5,778 nucleotides of DNA from the NCBI GenBank assembly GCA_031290405.1, contig JAITNO010000075.1, positions 1 to 5,778 of the forward strand, written 5' to 3'. The stretch comes from Spirochaetaceae bacterium (GTDB lineage Bacteria; Spirochaetota; Spirochaetia; Treponematales; Breznakiellaceae). The notes under the pieces are model-generated. The model was not told the DNA's origin and made no database searches. It saw only the letters and a list, made by a program, of their open reading frames with translations. Every line of letters starts with the position of its first letter. The stretch's first letter is position 1. Positions 1-5,778 of this stretch are shown here, piece by piece. The position numbers and the translations under genes are program-made.

Positions 1-1
1 C

Positions 2-2398
2 GACGAGGCCCTCGACGACGCCGACTTTGCCGCCATGTTCGACAATCTGGGCGACGCCTCAGGCGGCGAGGGCGGTGAAACAGCCATCCCGCCGGACCTA
101 AGCGTCGGCGTCTCCGACGAGGAGATGGCTTCCCTGTCGGCAACCCTCGCCGACTCCCCCCTCGCCGACGCCGCCCCAGACGCCGCCCCCGGCGAAAGCC
201 CAGCCGCCGGCCCCGCACCCCCCAACGAAGACGAAAAGAAAGAAGAAGCCTTCCAAAAGTTCAACATCGGCGCCGAGGGCGCCGCCGCCAGCGACGACCT
301 GCCCGACTTCGATGAGCTCAGCGCCATCTTCCCGCAAGAAGCCGGCAAAAAAGAAACGACGGAACAACAACCGGCCAAAGAATTCAGCATACGCGAAGAC
401 GACCTGCAGACCCTCCTGGAAACGCTCGACGCCTACCCGCTGAACGTCAGAATCGCCTGCGAAGAGGCAATCGCCGAAGAGACGGTGGAGCCCGCCCAGC
501 TCGACGCCCTTGCCGCCCTGCTCGTCGCCGGCGCCCGTGCGGACGAGGCGGCAGCCCTCCTCTCGAATATCCTTAAAAGAACCGTCAGAGCCCCCAAAGC
601 CTATCAAACCGGCGAAGAGCTCGAAGCCGAAAAGGGCAGCCTCTCCTACCTCTTCGTCCATAAATTCCTCCCCTTCGCGCGCCTCGCGTTAATCGCCGCC
701 GCGCTCGCCGCCTCAATCGTCTACCTCTCGTATCAGTTCATCTACCGCCCGCTGGCCGCCGAAAGCCTCTACAAGAAAGGCTACGAACTCATCCTGTCCG
801 GCGAACCGAACAACTACGCCCAGGCAAACCGGCATTTCAACGACGCCTTCGAGATCAACCGCGTCAAAGACTGGTTCTACAAATACGCCGAACGCTTCCG
901 CGACGAAAGACAGTACCTCCACGCCCAAAACAAATACGACGAGCTCCTCCGCGTCTACCCCCACGACAAGAAAGGCGCCCTCGACTACGCCGGCATGGAA
1001 ACCAACTACCTTCGCAACTTTGAAAAAGCCGACAGAATCATCCGCCGCGAAGTCCTCGATTACGCCATCGACGACCGCGACGCGCTCTTAGCCTTAGGCG
1101 ACGTAAACCTGTCCTGGGGCGAGGTGGACCCATCGCGCTACGAACACGCCCGCGCCTCCTTCGCCCGCGCCCTGGCCATCCACGGCTACAGCGACCCCGT
1201 CCTTGAGCGAATGCTCCTCTACTTTATCCGAACCGACCAGCTCGTCGAAGTCCTCCCCCTCCAGCAAAGATTCATGGGGAACCCCAAAAGCGCCGTCGCC
1301 CCCTCCACACTCGCTGAACTCGGCGGCTACCTCCTGGACAAACGCATCGAAGACCCCCAAGGCGTCCCCGACGAAAACATCCAGCTTATCGACGGCATAA
1401 AGGACATCCTCCTGCGCGCCGAGAAAGCCGACCCCAGCCTGCCCGAGCCCCACTACCACCTCGGCCGCTACTACGCCTTTTACCGCTCCCCCGTCGACGA
1501 ACGCATAACCTTTGAAACCGCCGCCGCCGCCTTCGACGCCGCCGCCATCGAAACACCCAAACGGACGGACTACCGCATCAGAACCCAGAGACGCCTCGCC
1601 GAACTCATGACCGGCCGCAAGGAGTACATCCCCGCCGAAAACGCACTCCAAAAGGGAATCAACATCTACGAAGACGCCGTCCAGAGGCGCCTCTTAACCC
1701 GCAGCCGGGAACATGGCCGCCTCTACGCCGACTTAGGCGACATCGAGTATTTCGTCAAAACAGCCAACATGACGGAGGCAACCGAGTACTACCTCCAGGC
1801 CGAGGCAAACGGCTGGCTCCCACCCGAAGTCGAATACCGCCTCGGAGGCGCCTATTACCGGCAGGAAGACTTCCCCAACGCCCTGCGCCGCTTCTTCAGC
1901 GTCTCGCGCAGAATCCCCTTCAACCGCAGACTCCTCAATACCCTCGGCGCCGCCGCCTACCGCAACAGCGACTACTTCGCCGCGGAATCCTACTACAGCC
2001 GCCTCCTGTCCATGCTCACCCGCGACAGGGACCGCCTCCCCATCGCCCTCCCCGACGACGTCCCCGAACACCGCAACCTCCTGGAACGCATAATGACCGC
2101 GCAAAACAACCTCGGCGCAACCATGAACGCCCTCGCCAGACAAACCGGAAGAGCCGCCTACCGCTCACAAGCCCTCACCCTCTTCGCCGAATCCGCCCGC
2201 ACCTCCGACAGCCTCGGCCGCAACCTGCAAACCATGCAGCGCGGAGGCCTCTTCGACAACGCCCTCTCCGGCGTAAGCCTCCCCTACCTCAACATCCGCA
2301 ACACCCTCTACCCCACAAGCGACGCCCAAGACCGAACATACCCACGCATCGACGCCGACGTCCTCGAACCCTCCGAATGGGAAGAACGCATAGATTAA
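2..2398 (+). CDS. flcA: Periplasmic flagellar collar protein FlcA-like, TPR-rich membrane-anchored protein (5' partial)
   Basis: In spirochaetes, FlcA (BB0326 of Borrelia) builds the periplasmic collar around the flagellar motor and supports stator assembly. The frame is open from base 2. The first ATG, at 35, has no ribosome binding site, and the 11 codons before it (DEALDDADFAA) continue the acidic style, so the gene probably starts left of the window. Counting from that ATG, residues 1-115 are acidic and Ala/Pro-rich, likely disordered and cytoplasmic. Residues 117-200 look like a helical domain (FSIREDDLQTLLETL). Residues 216-236 form one hydrophobic membrane helix. From about 243 to 735 there are many TPR-like helix pairs (YKKGYELILSGE, NNLGATMNALAR), presumably periplasmic. 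The tail carries LPYLNIRNTLYP at about 749-760 and ends in EPSEWEERID. Codon third positions are overwhelmingly C, more so than in the other genes here. The architecture is seen directly; the FlcA name is recalled from family layout and could instead be another spirochaete TPR protein. Confidence 0.68.
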   Translation, partial: DEALDDADFAAMFDNLGDASGGEGGETAIPPDLSVGVSDEEMASLSATLADSPLADAAPDAAPGESPAAGPAPPNEDEKKEEAFQKFNIGAEGAAASDDLPDFDELSAIFPQEAGKKETTEQQPAKEFSIREDDLQTLLETLDAYPLNVRIACEEAIAEETVEPAQLDALAALLVAGARADEAAALLSNILKRTVRAPKAYQTGEELEAEKGSLSYLFVHKFLPFARLALIAAALAASIVYLSYQFIYRPLAAESLYKKGYELILSGEPNNYAQANRHFNDAFEINRVKDWFYKYAERFRDERQYLHAQNKYDELLRVYPHDKKGALDYAGMETNYLRNFEKADRIIRREVLDYAIDDRDALLALGDVNLSWGEVDPSRYEHARASFARALAIHGYSDPVLERMLLYFIRTDQLVEVLPLQQRFMGNPKSAVAPSTLAELGGYLLDKRIEDPQGVPDENIQLIDGIKDILLRAEKADPSLPEPHYHLGRYYAFYRSPVDERITFETAAAAFDAAAIETPKRTDYRIRTQRRLAELMTGRKEYIPAENALQKGINIYEDAVQRRLLTRSREHGRLYADLGDIEYFVKTANMTEATEYYLQAEANGWLPPEVEYRLGGAYYRQEDFPNALRRFFSVSRRIPFNRRLLNTLGAAAYRNSDYFAAESYYSRLLSMLTRDRDRLPIALPDDVPEHRNLLERIMTAQNNLGATMNALARQTGRAAYRSQALTLFAESARTSDSLGRNLQTMQRGGLFDNALSGVSLPYLNIRNTLYPTSDAQDRTYPRIDADVLEPSEWEERID

Positions 2399-2416
2399 GC
2401 GCACGAGGCGCTTTTT
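2397..2416 (+). terminator. Rho-independent terminator 1 of the flcA-like gene
   Basis: A perfect 6-bp stem (AAGCGC at 2397-2402, GCGCTT at 2408-2413) encloses a 5-nt loop (ACGAG) and runs into Ts through 2416. The left arm starts inside the TAA stop codon, so transcription would end immediately after the gene. Confidence 0.75.
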
Positions 2417-2440
2417 AAGCCCAGGAGGGGGGGCTTTTTT
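2417..2440 (+). terminator. Rho-independent terminator 2, directly after the first
   Basis: A second perfect 6-bp stem (AAGCCC at 2417-2422, GGGCTT at 2431-2436) with an 8-nt G-rich loop is followed by Ts to 2440. It abuts the first terminator with no gap, forming a tandem pair that should give tight termination. Confidence 0.7.
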
Positions 2441-2482
2441 GCAGTGGCCTACGGCGCTTTTTTTTGTAGTGGCCTACGGCGC
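2441..2482 (+). repeat. 17-bp direct repeat pair separated by a T8 run
   Basis: Copies at 2441-2457 and 2466-2482 read GYAGTGGCCTACGGCGC and differ at one base (C or T at the second position). Eight Ts (2458-2465) lie between them, giving a 25-bp period. The first copy can form an imperfect AGTG/CGCT-type hairpin just before the T run, so it may act as a weak third terminator. The second copy lacks a T tail. This looks like a duplicated terminator-like element. Confidence 0.6.
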
Positions 2483-2563
2483 CGCGCCCTGAGCCATACG
2501 CTTTAAGTTTGCGAGCGGCGCTCCCCAGACCCACCCATAGCCTAGCCACCTTCCCCACAGTAA

Positions 2564-2736
2564 GGGGAAGAGCCTTCCCCATAGTAATGGGGAGGGTCTC
2601 CCCATCGGACGCGGAGACTCTCCTTATAGTAATGCGGAGGGTCTCCCCATCGGACGCGGAGACTCTCCCTATAGTAATGCGGAGGGTCTCCCCATCGGAT
2701 GCGGAGGGTCTCCCCATAGTAATGCGGAGGGTCTCC
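2564..2736. repeat. Tandem array of phased palindromes, 45-bp higher-order unit
   Basis: Seven copies of the 11-bp near-palindrome GGAG-NNN-CTCC start at 2591, 2613, 2636, 2658, 2681, 2703 and 2726, with spacings of 22, 23, 22, 23, 22 and 23. The middle triplet is GGT in copies 1, 3, 5, 6 and 7, and ACT in copies 2 and 4. The segments between them alternate between an ATAGTAATG type (at 2581, 2626, 2671 and 2716, exactly 45 bp apart) and a CATCGGAYGC type. A diverged leading palindrome (GGGGAAG-AGC-CTTCCCC, 2564-2580) sits in phase. Neighbouring arms can also pair with each other: 2616-2623 with 2636-2643 gives 8 bp, and 2638-2646 with 2658-2666 gives 9 bp, each with one G-T pair. The array could therefore fold in two mutually exclusive ways. 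It has no cas genes and no unique spacers, so it is not CRISPR. The function is unknown. Confidence 0.85.
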
Positions 2737-2773
2737 CTTACAAGCCAAAAAACACCTCTTAAACGCCCTCACC

Positions 2774-2814
2774 AGCCGCCGGCGGCTTAGCTTGCGGATG
2801 CGAGGCGCATTGCA
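2774..2814. other. Two adjacent inverted repeats
   Basis: AGCCGCCGGCGGCT (2774-2787) is a perfect 14-bp palindrome. Just downstream, 2793-2814 can form a hairpin: TGCG pairs with TGCA (one G-T pair), a single G is bulged, then ATGCG pairs with CGCAT around an AGG loop. Neither has a T tail on either strand, so they do not look like terminators. They may be a protein binding site or a leftover of a repeat element. Confidence 0.45.
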
Positions 2815-2860
2815 CAGGACGCCACAGCGGAAAAAGCGCTCGCGGCGCCCCTGGGCCACT

Positions 2861-2887
2861 TCAAAAAAGAACCAAAGTCGCCGATAC
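2861..2887 (+). promoter_or_regulatory. Candidate sigma-28 (FliA/SigD-type) promoter
   Basis: GCCGATAC (2880-2887) matches the flagellar sigma-28 -10 consensus GCCGATAA at 7 of 8 positions. Exactly 15 bp upstream is TCAA (2861-2864), matching the -35 core TAAA at 3 of 4. Transcription would start near 2894, giving a leader of only about 10 nt with the GGAG ribosome site at its very 5' end. That tight fit is the main weakness. Sigma-28 promoters are known to drive late flagellar genes, and the neighbouring flcA-like gene makes the match more plausible. Confidence 0.4.
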
Positions 2888-2903
2888 TGAAAGCGGAGAA
2901 ACA

Positions 2904-3443
2904 TTGAAATTGAAAGCCCCCGTCGCCGCCGCCTTAATCCTCCTAGCCATCGCACATGGAAATGCGCAAACCGCAGACGCTCCGCTCCCCATGCAATTCC
3001 GCGCCTTCACCCTGGGCATGAACCTTGACGACCTGAAAACCGCGTTGCAAGACGACCCGTACTTCGCCTTTCGCGGCGACAGGGACGTTTCGTTTTTGCC
3101 GTTGAAAGAGCAAAACCTCGTCGAAAGCGCGGGATACAACTTCATCAAACGGGCGTTTTTCCAGTTAAAGGACGCGAAGGTCTTCATCATGGCGTTTTCG
3201 ATGAACGCCGAAAAGGTCGACCACTATTCCGTCTACACCGCGTTCGTCAAAAAATACGGCGAGCCCCTCTCCCTTAACCCGCGCGAAGCCGTCTGGGAAT
3301 CCGCCCAGACGCGCATATCCATAGAACGGCCCTTGACCGTAAAATACATCGACCGCACCGTGTTCGATGAGATAGTCGCCACCGCGCGCGCCGCCGAATC
3401 CGTTAATCAAGAACTCAAGGAGGATTTTTTAGATGATTTTTAA
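2904..3443 (+). CDS. Small exported protein of unknown function
   Basis: This encodes a 179-residue protein I cannot assign to a named family. It begins with TTG at 2904, preceded by GGAG at 2895-2898 with 5-nt spacing. This start gives a typical signal peptide (MKLKAPVAAALILLAIAHGNA), probably cleaved near residue 21; no lipobox cysteine is present, so the product should be soluble in the periplasm or attached by partners. The mature part reads as one compact alpha/beta domain. Notable stretches are FTLGMNLDDLKTAL (35-48), FRGDRDVSFLP (56-66), VKKYGEPL (115-122), AVWES (129-133) and ERPLTVKYID (141-150). Phrases such as 'KYGEP...VWE...R' resemble small secreted proteins that compute strain or ligand terms by duplicated folds, but this is only an impression. 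The gene overlaps the next by 11 bp, and the two are probably cotranscribed. The acidic tail (LKEDFLDDF) is encoded in the overlap and the next gene's ribosome site. Confidence 0.85.
   Translation: MKLKAPVAAALILLAIAHGNAQTADAPLPMQFRAFTLGMNLDDLKTALQDDPYFAFRGDRDVSFLPLKEQNLVESAGYNFIKRAFFQLKDAKVFIMAFSMNAEKVDHYSVYTAFVKKYGEPLSLNPREAVWESAQTRISIERPLTVKYIDRTVFDEIVATARAAESVNQELKEDFLDDF
3417..3423 (+). promoter_or_regulatory. Strong ribosome binding site for the barrel gene, inside the preceding gene
   Basis: AAGGAGG lies 9 nt before the ATG at 3433 and within the last codons of the upstream gene. It fixes the start of the barrel protein and shows that the two genes overlap by 11 bp, which favours coupled translation. 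Confidence 0.85.
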
Positions 3444-4470
3444 CCCACAGGCGCACCGCCCCCCCCACCGCGCAACGCGCGCGCGCAGAACCGTTCCCGC
3501 GTTGGCGCTTTTCCTCCTCTTGGGAAGCGCCGCCGGACTCAACGCCCAGCAAGCCGTCGTTTTTGGCGTCGAAGCCGGCGCTGCCATGAACATCTTTGAT
3601 TACAACAAGCTAGCCATCAGGAGTTACAAGGTCGAGCTTGTCAACACCACGAACTTCGCCGCCGTGCAAGAAGGAATAAGCCTCCCCATCGTCGCTTCCC
3701 TCTTCACCGGATACGAGTTTTCAAAGAACTTCGGCATCCGCGTCGGCCTTGATTTTTACATCAACGCCACAGATAAATTCCTTTGGACCAAGCTCATTGA
3801 CGGCACTGCGTCCACGCCCGTCTCCTACACCTATTCCTTCTTGAACCTCCCCCTGCTCGCCAACGTCTATTTCCTCAACGGAAGCGTCTTTCGCATGGGC
3901 TTTTCCTTAGGGCCCTATTTTTCAATCCCGCTCGGCGACGTCGAAAGGACGGGGCCGGTCGGAACCTACGCCAATGCCGTCTACACCGCCGGCCCTTCGG
4001 GAAACGTTACCATCCCGCAACAATCGGCGGCCGGGATTCAAGCCGGCTTGCTGACGGAGTTCAAGCTGGGACCGGGCGCGCTCACCTGCAACCTCGACTT
4101 TGTTCGTGAACTCTGGGCGTCCAACAACGCCATGCTCCTTTCCGGCGATCCCGTCATCCCCCTCCCAGGGGACAGACAGAAGGCCACCATCCTCCAGGGC
4201 ATCAAAATAACGCTCGGCTACAAGTTCCGCATCGCCCTGAGCGCGGGCGCCGCCGAAGCGGCGGCAAGCGGAAGCCCCGACGACCCGGCCATCTATCACA
4301 TGGTGATCGGCGCCGGCACGGATGGCCCCTACACCATGAACGACCTGACAAACCTCCACCAGAGCGACGTCCTCAAGCCGGACACATTGCTGTGGAAAGA
4401 CGGCATGGCCAACTGGGAAAACGCGGAAAGCTTCCCCGAACTGGAATCCCTGTTTAACGGCGCGCAGTAG
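3433..4470 (+). CDS. Outer-membrane beta-barrel protein with C-terminal GYF_2 (DUF4339) domain
   Basis: The 345-residue product carries a signal peptide with a long basic n-region (residues 1-20), a hydrophobic core (21-35) and a likely cut after LNA at 38. Residues 42-268 alternate polar and hydrophobic residues with aromatic-rich strands (FGVEAGAAMNIFDY, LFTGYEFSKNFGIRVGLDFYI, FRMGFSLGPYFSIPLG, ILQGIKITLGYKFRIAL). This is the pattern of small OmpA-like or OMP_b-brl barrels of 8-10 strands. An Ala/Gly/Ser linker (270-286) leads to a clear GYF_2 domain (288-341), with GPY at 298-300, PDTLLWKDGMANW at 316-328 and a PELESLF end. GYF_2 domains are thought to bind peptides or proteins and often occur next to membrane segments. 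Here the domain would lie on the periplasmic side if the barrel ends inward, which is an inference. The start is fixed by AAGGAGG nine bases upstream. The barrel call rests on pattern, the GYF_2 call on motif. Confidence 0.8.
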   Translation: MIFNPQAHRPPHRATRARRTVPALALFLLLGSAAGLNAQQAVVFGVEAGAAMNIFDYNKLAIRSYKVELVNTTNFAAVQEGISLPIVASLFTGYEFSKNFGIRVGLDFYINATDKFLWTKLIDGTASTPVSYTYSFLNLPLLANVYFLNGSVFRMGFSLGPYFSIPLGDVERTGPVGTYANAVYTAGPSGNVTIPQQSAAGIQAGLLTEFKLGPGALTCNLDFVRELWASNNAMLLSGDPVIPLPGDRQKATILQGIKITLGYKFRIALSAGAAEAAASGSPDDPAIYHMVIGAGTDGPYTMNDLTNLHQSDVLKPDTLLWKDGMANWENAESFPELESLFNGAQ

Positions 4471-4540
4471 CGGTCGGGAGGGGCCGGGCAAAAAAAGAGC
4501 GATGCGTCTGGACGTTGACCGCACCGCTGTTTTGACTGAA

Positions 4541-4585
4541 GGGGAGCCGCATTTCCACAAGGGATGCGGCGCCCTGACATTTTAT
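4541..4585 (+). terminator. Hairpin, probable terminator of the exported-protein pair
   Basis: GCCGCAT (4546-4552) pairs perfectly with ATGCGGC (4564-4570) around an 11-nt loop. Beyond an A-G mismatch the stem extends through GGG (4542-4544) and CCC (4572-4574), with a terminal G-T pair. It is followed on the plus strand by GACATTTTATAT, an imperfect T tract. The minus-strand side has no T run, so it fits the plus-strand genes better than the convergent gene. It lies about 70 bp past the stop codon at 4470. Confidence 0.45.
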
Positions 4586-4644
4586 ATATCGGTTTTTGAA
4601 AAAGAAGCTTGAGACTTTTGCGTGGAATGGGCGTCCCGCCCCCA

Positions 4645-5706
4645 CTACAAGCGCAAGTACAGCCGTTCCGCGCAGCCAAAGAGCTTGCGGATTTCGATTC
4701 TTTCGTTGTCCTTCGTCATAACAAAGCCTGTAAAGACGCCTATCGGATTGAAGAACTCAGCCTTTGAAATCAGTATGTTGAAGGCCGCTCGTTTGGTCTG
4801 CTTGTGCGGCGTAAACACGAGGTCGACCATGCCTTCGATGTCCTCGATAATCCATTCGTCGGCGATGCTGTCCCCCGACTGGGTGATGCGGACGGGGGGG
4901 AGGGGGGTGAGCGCGCCGTCCACCCAGAGCGCGTTTTCATTGTCCTTGTTGGCCCCACGCGCCTGGTTCTCGCCCATGCTAAACCCGACGCGCCGCCCCG
5001 CGCGGTCAAAGCCAAACCCCGACGCCCAGGAATTCCTGACGATATAGGGGAGTATGCCCTTCGAATCGCGGAAAAGCCCCCGCGCGTCCTCCAGCGTAAA
5101 AAGGTACTCGTCTTTGCCGCCGATTTTAAGGCTCCCCCGAACGGGGCAGAGCGATTTGTACGTGTAATAGGAACGGTCGTCGGAAAAGAGCAGGTTCACC
5201 GCCATCGGTGCGCAGTTCTTAGGCTCGTCGTAGAACTCAAAGCGGGCGTTGATTGCCGGCAGCGACCCGCTGGCCTCAATGTTGATGTCCAGCTTGATCA
5301 AAGCCGCGTCAAGCCAGTCGTGCACGGTAATCGAATACCCGGGGGCCTTGCACAACACCGAACTGTTGGAAAGCGTCGCTGGCAGCCGCCACAACGAAAA
5401 CGGAAAATAGTCGAAATAGTGAACCGGTTCTCCACCGGCTTCTTTGTTGTAAAAAGTGGCGGCGATAAAGCGGAAGAACTTGAGGTTCGCGATAAAAATC
5501 TCGAAGTAAACCGCCTCGTTTTGAATCATAAAGGACTGCCATTCTTTTATCCGCAAATCCAGCAGCCACTTGGGAACCGGCAGGCGATACGGCTTTTCAA
5601 TGTCAATCAAGTCAAGCCGTTTGAAGCAGCGCGTCCACGTGCCCGCCACCGGCTTCCCGCCCTGAATCGGCGAATCAATCGGCGCCTGTATCTCCCGCGC
5701 GTACAT
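4645..5706 (-). CDS. DUF2804 domain-containing protein
   Basis: The 353-residue product spans a full-length DUF2804 domain. I recognise the family from REIQAPIDSPIQGGKPVAGTW (4-24, shortened here), the RIKEW motif (52-56), the segment from GFGFDRAGRR (230-239) through ENQARGANKDNENALWVDG (246-264) to LPPVRI (269-274), VDLVFTP (294-300), and the closing FGCAERLYLRL in place of the usual FG.CEDHYARW-type end. No signal peptide or membrane helix is visible, so it is probably cytoplasmic. The family has no established biochemical function that I know of. The start is the first ATG after the TAG of the upstream minus-strand gene, three bases away. The ribosome site is poor (AAGGG about 14 nt upstream), so translation may depend on coupling to the upstream gene. 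No convincing T-tailed terminator follows its stop. Confidence 0.85.
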   Translation of the reverse strand: MYAREIQAPIDSPIQGGKPVAGTWTRCFKRLDLIDIEKPYRLPVPKWLLDLRIKEWQSFMIQNEAVYFEIFIANLKFFRFIAATFYNKEAGGEPVHYFDYFPFSLWRLPATLSNSSVLCKAPGYSITVHDWLDAALIKLDINIEASGSLPAINARFEFYDEPKNCAPMAVNLLFSDDRSYYTYKSLCPVRGSLKIGGKDEYLFTLEDARGLFRDSKGILPYIVRNSWASGFGFDRAGRRVGFSMGENQARGANKDNENALWVDGALTPLPPVRITQSGDSIADEWIIEDIEGMVDLVFTPHKQTKRAAFNILISKAEFFNPIGVFTGFVMTKDNERIEIRKLFGCAERLYLRL

Positions 5707-5709
5707 GGC

Positions 5710-5778
5710 CTAACGAGCGCCCTTAGCCTCTTCCCAGAAGCCGTCCATCGCGTCCAGATTCTCCTCGTTCATCTCCAG
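5710..5778 (-). CDS. mazG: C-terminal end of a probable MazG nucleoside triphosphate pyrophosphohydrolase (partial)
   Basis: Reading in from the right edge on the minus strand, 22 codons and a TAG encode a tail containing EENLDAMDGFWEEAKGAR. MazG proteins typically end in a helix of the form TLEEMDALWEEAK, which this resembles closely. MazG hydrolyses nucleoside triphosphates to monophosphates and pyrophosphate, cleaning the nucleotide pool. Only the last helix is visible and the catalytic EEXXD helices lie outside the window, so the name is tentative. The open frame and the three-base gap to the DUF2804 start indicate an operon. Confidence 0.55.
   Translation of the reverse strand: MEMNEENLDAMDGFWEEAKGAR

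Larger units (their letters stand above)
2399..2903. other. Gene-free intergenic region between the flcA-like gene and the exported-protein pair
   Basis: About 500 bp separate the two plus-strand transcription units. In order, the stretch holds two tandem terminators, a direct-repeat pair with T8, an unremarkable segment (2483-2563), a palindrome array (2564-2736), two hairpins (2774-2814), a GC-rich segment with no clear signal, and a sigma-28-like promoter candidate just before the next start codon. Several frames stay open through the array on both strands. This follows from a 45-bp (15-codon) period that lacks stops, and none of these frames has a convincing ribosome binding site or non-repetitive protein character. 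Confidence 0.75.

Noticed and set aside
98..2404. Long antisense frames opposite the flcA-like gene.
   Set aside because: They are a by-product of the strongly C-ending, GC-rich codon use of the plus-strand gene. Their predicted products are Gly/Val/Glu-rich without domain character.
2564..2736. CRISPR array.
   Set aside because: The segments between palindromes are not unique; they alternate between two nearly constant types. The repeats are only 11 bp and no cas gene is present.
2860..2888. Sigma-70-type promoter (TTCAAA, 17 bp, GATACT).
   Set aside because: Only 4 of 6 matches at each element; the same bases fit a sigma-28 site better.
2415..2955. Overlapping open frames on both strands across the palindrome array, encoding 15-residue repeats.
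   Set aside because: The 45-bp period contains no stop codons in several frames, so openness is automatic. The predicted peptides are only the repeat itself plus unrelated flanks, they run through terminators or the next gene, and no ribosome site supports them.
4590..4644. Terminator for the minus-strand DUF2804 gene.
   Set aside because: A 5-bp hairpin (4629-4641) exists but is not followed by a T run on the minus strand, and the T-rich stretch further on lacks a good stem.
4622..5047. Plus-strand frame opposite the DUF2804 gene.
   Set aside because: It lies wholly antisense to a recognisable protein family and shows no ribosome site or domain.

Overview
The window most likely comes from a spirochaete of the Treponema group (Treponematales), probably a GC-rich member. 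This rests on protein content. The first gene has the layout of the periplasmic flagellar collar protein FlcA (BB0326 of Borrelia): an acidic cytoplasmic N-terminus, one membrane helix, and a long TPR-like periplasmic region. A DUF2804 protein, a family I recall from treponemes, is also present. No database search was possible, so the taxonomic call is an inference.

Layout. Bases 2-2398 (+) are the 3' part of the FlcA-like gene; its true start lies left of the window. The gene ends in two back-to-back hairpin-plus-T terminators (2397-2440), followed by a 17-bp direct repeat whose copies are separated by eight Ts (2441-2482). A gene-free stretch of about 500 bp (2399-2903) also holds a regular array of palindromes (2564-2736). 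Seven near-identical 11-bp palindromes there are spaced alternately 22 and 23 bp, giving an exact 45-bp higher-order period. Two further hairpins follow (2774-2814), then a sigma-28-like promoter candidate (2861-2887).

Next is a two-gene plus-strand unit. It starts with a small exported protein of unknown function (2904-3443, TTG start). This overlaps by 11 bp a second exported protein (3433-4470), predicted to be an outer-membrane beta-barrel with a GYF_2 (DUF4339) domain at its C-terminus. The pair ends near a strong hairpin (4541-4575). On the minus strand, reading in from the right edge, are the last 22 codons of a probable mazG (5710-5778). Three bases later a complete DUF2804 gene begins (4645-5706), and it converges on the plus-strand pair.

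How they fit together. The FlcA-like protein would belong to the collar that holds the periplasmic flagellar motor and stators. The sigma-28-like site suggests, without proving it, that the small exported protein and the barrel are controlled with motility or envelope genes. The minus-strand pair looks like a separate housekeeping operon. Most of the window is ordinary chromosome. The parts that merit a second look are the palindrome array, the barrel-GYF_2 fusion and the candidate flagellar promoter.
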